A stretch of 26,500 nucleotides of DNA. Origin: an uncultured Oscillospiraceae bacterium (lineage in GTDB: Bacteria > Bacillota > Clostridia > Oscillospirales > Acutalibacteraceae). Shown here in pieces: positions 23,948-26,500 of the stretch. Where the stretch lies: positions 1 to 26,500 of the forward strand of contig URGH01000033.1 of assembly GCA_900547305.1 (NCBI GenBank), read 5' to 3'. Made by a program: the position numbers and the translations under genes. Position 1 is the stretch's first letter. Every line of letters begins with the position of its first letter. The notes beneath the pieces are model-generated. The model was given only the letters and a program-made list of their open reading frames with translations. It was not told the DNA's origin and did no database searches.

Positions 23948-26053
23948 ATGAAAACAGTATCAAAACTATTTGCAATTCTTATATGTCTGACATTAACGCT
24001 CGGAGTGTGCGTGTTGCCTTTATCAGCTGAAAACAACGCGCAATTACACGATGACATGACAGACTGGAGCAAGGTCTCTGCCCATACCGAAAACTGGGAT
24101 ATGTTTTCAAGCCACGCCGAAACGGGCTTAAGCGTTATAGGCAGGAAAAACGTGACCGACGAAAGCTCGGTTACATATACGGCGAAAAACGGCGACACAT
24201 TTAAAAGGGCGGAAATATCCTTACAGGTATACAGTGGCTTTGTGAGCGTTTCAAGAGATTTAAAGGCGGAATACAGAACCGACGAAAAATCCGAGTGGAA
24301 GACTCTTGTAATGACGGAGGAAGGCGAAGAAAATATTATCGGCAAGGAAACGCTTGCCTTTAAGCTACAGAAGATATACTGCGAATTGCCCGCAGAGACC
24401 GCGGAAATTAAAATATCGCTGCTTAACGATGTCGGCTGGACGCTTTTTATAGATTCGGTAACATTGGATATTAAAAAAGGAAACTCCGGGGAAGACAAAC
24501 CAGACGCTCCCGGCGAAGATATTTTAACCGATGATTTTTCCGATTTATCAAAGCCCGATTTTAAAACGGATAATTTTGACGTTTTCCCGAATCACTCGGA
24601 AACGGGATTGAGCGTTATAGGCAGAAAAACAACCGACGGTGAAAGCTCGGTAGCGTATAACGCCCCCGAAGGGAAATACTTTTCGGCGGTGAAGCTCGGC
24701 GTTCAAAAGGCTGAGGGCTATGTTCTGTATTCGCGGGATATAAGGCTTGAATACAAAATTTCCGATACGGACGAATGGGTAAACGCTCCGCTCACAGAGG
24801 GGGAGTTAAAGGATATTAAAGGCGCTGCAAACCCGGTTTTTAAAACGCAGGAATTAAGCGCGGCGCTGCCCGAAAACACACGCTTTGTGAAAATCAGCCT
24901 TTTAAACGATGTGGTGTGGACGCTGTTTTTGGATGAGCTTGGCATAACGCTTAAGGATGTAAAGGTAATTGACGGCGGCAAAACCGACGACGGCGGCAAA
25001 AAAGACGAGCCCGAGGTTAAAGATATTATCCTGACGGATGAGTTTGAGGATTTTTCCAAAACCAAAACGCATACCGATAATTTTGAGTTTCACAACCCGC
25101 ACCCCGAAACGGGGCTCAGCGTAATGGGCAGGGGAAACGGAAATACGGAAAGCTCGGTAACCTATGCCGCCGGGAATAACGCTTATATCACCTCGGCGAA
25201 AATAGGGATACAGTTTTACACAGGCTTTTTTGACGCCGCGCGCGATATAAGGGTAGAGGTTTCGGTAGGCAAGGCTTGGAAAACGGTAAATCTTCTTGAC
25301 GGCGAAATATCCGATATAAAAGGTTCGACAAACAATAATTTCAAAAGCACCGTTTTAACGGTCGATTTGCCCGCAAACGTTAAAAAGGTAAAAATTTCAC
25401 TGCTCAACGATGTTGCATGGACGCTTTTCCTTGACCGCGCCGAATTTAAAATGAGCCGCGACGGTTCTTCGGGGATAATATACGGAGATTTTACGGATGA
25501 GCTTGCCGATTTTTCAAAGGTATACAGTCATTCGGATAATATGCAGGCGTTTGCGGAGCATCCCGAAACCGGCTTAAGCGTAGCCGGCAAAACCGACGGC
25601 GAGGACGGCTATATAAGCTATAAGGTCTACGATAAGGAAATAACATCGGTGAAAATAAGACTGGTAATAGCCGACGGATATTTCGATAAAGCAAAGCACT
25701 TTTCGGTTCAGACCAAAAACGCGGTTTCTGCTGCTTGGAAAACTGTAGATTATACGCTTTCCGCGCCTACAGCTATTGCGGGAACAGAAAAATTCGTTCT
25801 TGTTACCGCCACGGTCGATAAGCTGCCCCTCGGAACAGATGAAATAAGGCTTAACCTTACAAATGATGTTGCGTGGACGCTTTTTGCAGACAGCGTTTCT
25901 TACACTACGGGAAAGCTTACGGATATTTCGCTTATTCCGAAAACCGACGGCGCGCAGCATACGCAAGCGGCATGTTACGCATTTTTCATGTCCCTCGCGG
26001 TATTGCTGTTCATAGGCTTTAGGCTTTCGCCTTATAAACGCAGGGCTATATGA
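23948..26053 (+). CDS. Membrane-anchored surface protein with four copies of a ~142-residue module
   Basis: 701 residues, ATG at 23948 with GGGGAGG 7 bases upstream. Signal peptide to about residue 27 (LSA|EN). Four modules at about 34-176, 194-335, 363-502 and 513-654 share H(x)ETGLSVxGR, a SSVxY strand, a GY/GF turn, a W in the middle, an IxG turn, LP and KISLLNDVxWTLFLD. Modules are joined by Asp/Gly/Lys-rich linkers. A single C-terminal hydrophobic helix (about 673-692) ends SPYKRRAI, placing the modules outside the cell. There is no catalytic signature, so I infer a carbohydrate-binding or adhesive display protein. The same module begins the esterase fusion just upstream. I cannot match it to a named family. 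It is the last gene of the operon and no terminator is seen after it. Confidence 0.8.
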   Translation: MKTVSKLFAILICLTLTLGVCVLPLSAENNAQLHDDMTDWSKVSAHTENWDMFSSHAETGLSVIGRKNVTDESSVTYTAKNGDTFKRAEISLQVYSGFVSVSRDLKAEYRTDEKSEWKTLVMTEEGEENIIGKETLAFKLQKIYCELPAETAEIKISLLNDVGWTLFIDSVTLDIKKGNSGEDKPDAPGEDILTDDFSDLSKPDFKTDNFDVFPNHSETGLSVIGRKTTDGESSVAYNAPEGKYFSAVKLGVQKAEGYVLYSRDIRLEYKISDTDEWVNAPLTEGELKDIKGAANPVFKTQELSAALPENTRFVKISLLNDVVWTLFLDELGITLKDVKVIDGGKTDDGGKKDEPEVKDIILTDEFEDFSKTKTHTDNFEFHNPHPETGLSVMGRGNGNTESSVTYAAGNNAYITSAKIGIQFYTGFFDAARDIRVEVSVGKAWKTVNLLDGEISDIKGSTNNNFKSTVLTVDLPANVKKVKISLLNDVAWTLFLDRAEFKMSRDGSSGIIYGDFTDELADFSKVYSHSDNMQAFAEHPETGLSVAGKTDGEDGYISYKVYDKEITSVKIRLVIADGYFDKAKHFSVQTKNAVSAAWKTVDYTLSAPTAIAGTEKFVLVTATVDKLPLGTDEIRLNLTNDVAWTLFADSVSYTTGKLTDISLIPKTDGAQHTQAACYAFFMSLAVLLFIGFRLSPYKRRAI
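24047..25909 (+). repeat. Four protein-level tandem modules
   Basis: Copies at about 24047-24475, 24527-24952, 25034-25453 and 25484-25909. Each encodes about 140 residues with near-identical blocks (for example ETGLSVIGRK in copies 1 and 2, KISLLNDV in copies 1 to 3, DVAWTLF in copies 3 and 4). Copy 4 is the most diverged. The DNA is not identical between copies, which points to old duplication under selection. Confidence 0.85.
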
Positions 26054-26201
26054 AAGTGTCATTTTAGGTAGCGAAGTATTAAATATTTATAAAAATACTG
26101 CTGTATTTGATTTGGAAGATATCGTAAATTTTGATTTTCCGGATTTAACAAGAAAGTTTTATCACGGCATGATAAATAAAGAACCAACGCATATTCCGTA
26201 A
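26049..26201 (+). pseudogene. Unidentified C-terminal ORF fragment
   Basis: Starting within the stop region of the previous gene, an open frame of 50 codons ending TAA (26199-26201) reads ESVILGSEVLNIYKN, then VFDLEDIVNFDFPDLTRKFY and ending KEPTHIP. Composition and periodicity look protein-like, but there is no start codon before a late internal ATG and no RBS. It is probably the tail of a gene whose front was lost. I do not recognise the family, and chance is possible. Confidence 0.3.
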
Positions 26202-26217
26202 CTGAGAAAAATGGCTA

Positions 26218-26500
26218 TGGACTTTTCATCAAGCGGTACATTCTGCCGCAGTTGATGTTAATGCAATAATCACGGTTAAGAAAATCTTTGATTTTACGGG
26301 CCCCAAAAACGCTTGTTGGTTTTGGCATAGAACTCAAGAATGGCAGCGCAAATAGATCTGTTTTCAAGCTCTCTTACGTACGGAGAACGGTGCAGCCATT
26401 TGTAATATGTGCTTCTGTTTACACGGATAACTCGGCACAGGGTGATGATTGAATGTTGATTTGAAAGAGCTTTTACCGCAATCAATCGTTGTCTGAGTGC
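26218..26500 (-). pseudogene. IS3-family transposase (OrfB) remnant, frameshifted, cut by window edge
   Basis: On the minus strand from the window edge, LRQRLIAVKALSN...ITLCRVIRVNRSTYYKWL...SPYVRELENRSICAAILEFY...TNKRF matches the helical region of IS3/IS150-type OrfB transposases. At 26305-26309 a run of five T (A on +) shifts the frame: one T fewer would give NKRFGARKIKDFLNRDY...NCGRMYRLMKSP, the expected continuation, which then ends at a TAG (26215-26217). Frameshift plus early loss of the catalytic core means it is inactive. The front part lies beyond the window. Confidence 0.85.

Noticed and set aside
688..26062. Many minus-strand and alternative-frame open frames of 60-255 codons, e.g. 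19728-20495
   Set aside because: They lie opposite or inside strong plus-strand genes and give arginine/cysteine-rich, low-complexity translations without RBS or family motifs. They are shadows of the codon bias.
26093..26108. Inverted repeat AAATAC/GTATTT after the last gene
   Set aside because: Six A/T-rich pairs with no T-run are too weak to be called a terminator, and the repeat lies within the ORF fragment.
1..26500. tRNA, rRNA, riboswitch, CRISPR array, replication origin
   Set aside because: None seen. There are no regularly spaced direct repeats, no recognisable tRNA arms and no long conserved leader structures. The gap at 3130-3377 is explained by a terminator and promoter.

Overview
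The window looks like chromosomal DNA of a Gram-positive, anaerobic, polysaccharide-degrading Clostridia, most likely a gut Oscillospirales/Ruminococcaceae-type bacterium. The evidence is two type I dockerins, lipoprotein signal peptides, carbohydrate (CUT1-type) ABC importers without their own ATPase, strong GGAGG-type ribosome binding sites and moderately GC-rich coding DNA between AT-rich promoter regions. Every intact gene is on the + strand. Species cannot be named from the sequence.

Layout. 18-191 (minus) is a decayed ISL3-type transposase tail, followed by about 450 bases with no convincing gene. 646-3129 is a secreted metallophosphoesterase with FN3, two beta-sandwich-like modules and a dockerin, ended by a clear intrinsic terminator at 3140-3179. 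An AT-rich promoter region with a 13-base direct repeat follows. From 3378 to 26053, fifteen genes follow in one direction with gaps of at most about 68 bases and several overlapping stop/start pairs, so they probably form one very long operon: membrane-anchored surface protein; AraC regulator; multidomain solute-binding protein and two permeases (importer 1); NHL-propeller/TPR/Yip1 membrane protein; DUF5696 protein; two permeases; a lipoprotein with an (alpha/alpha)6-barrel glycosidase-like fold; a lipoprotein solute-binding protein (importer 2); a cytosolic DUF4434-like TIM-barrel protein; an N-acylglucosamine 2-epimerase-family enzyme; a 963-residue esterase/dockerin/barrel fusion; and a membrane-anchored protein with four copies of one module. 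The right edge carries an unidentified ORF fragment (26049-26201) and a frameshifted IS3-family transposase remnant (26218-26500, minus).

How it may work together (inference). The locus reads as a Gram-positive polysaccharide utilisation locus. Dockerin-bearing esterase and phosphoesterase would remove acyl and phosphate decorations outside the cell. Barrel enzymes and the DUF5696 protein at the cell surface would trim the glycan. Two CUT1 importers, sharing an ATPase encoded elsewhere, would take up oligosaccharides. The DUF4434 protein and the epimerase would process them in the cytosol under AraC control. The most distinctive item is a roughly 140-residue module that I do not recognise as a named family. 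It occurs four times in the last protein, clearly once in the esterase, and in more diverged form again in the esterase, twice in the phosphoesterase and once in the first operon protein. The substrate is not identifiable from sequence alone.
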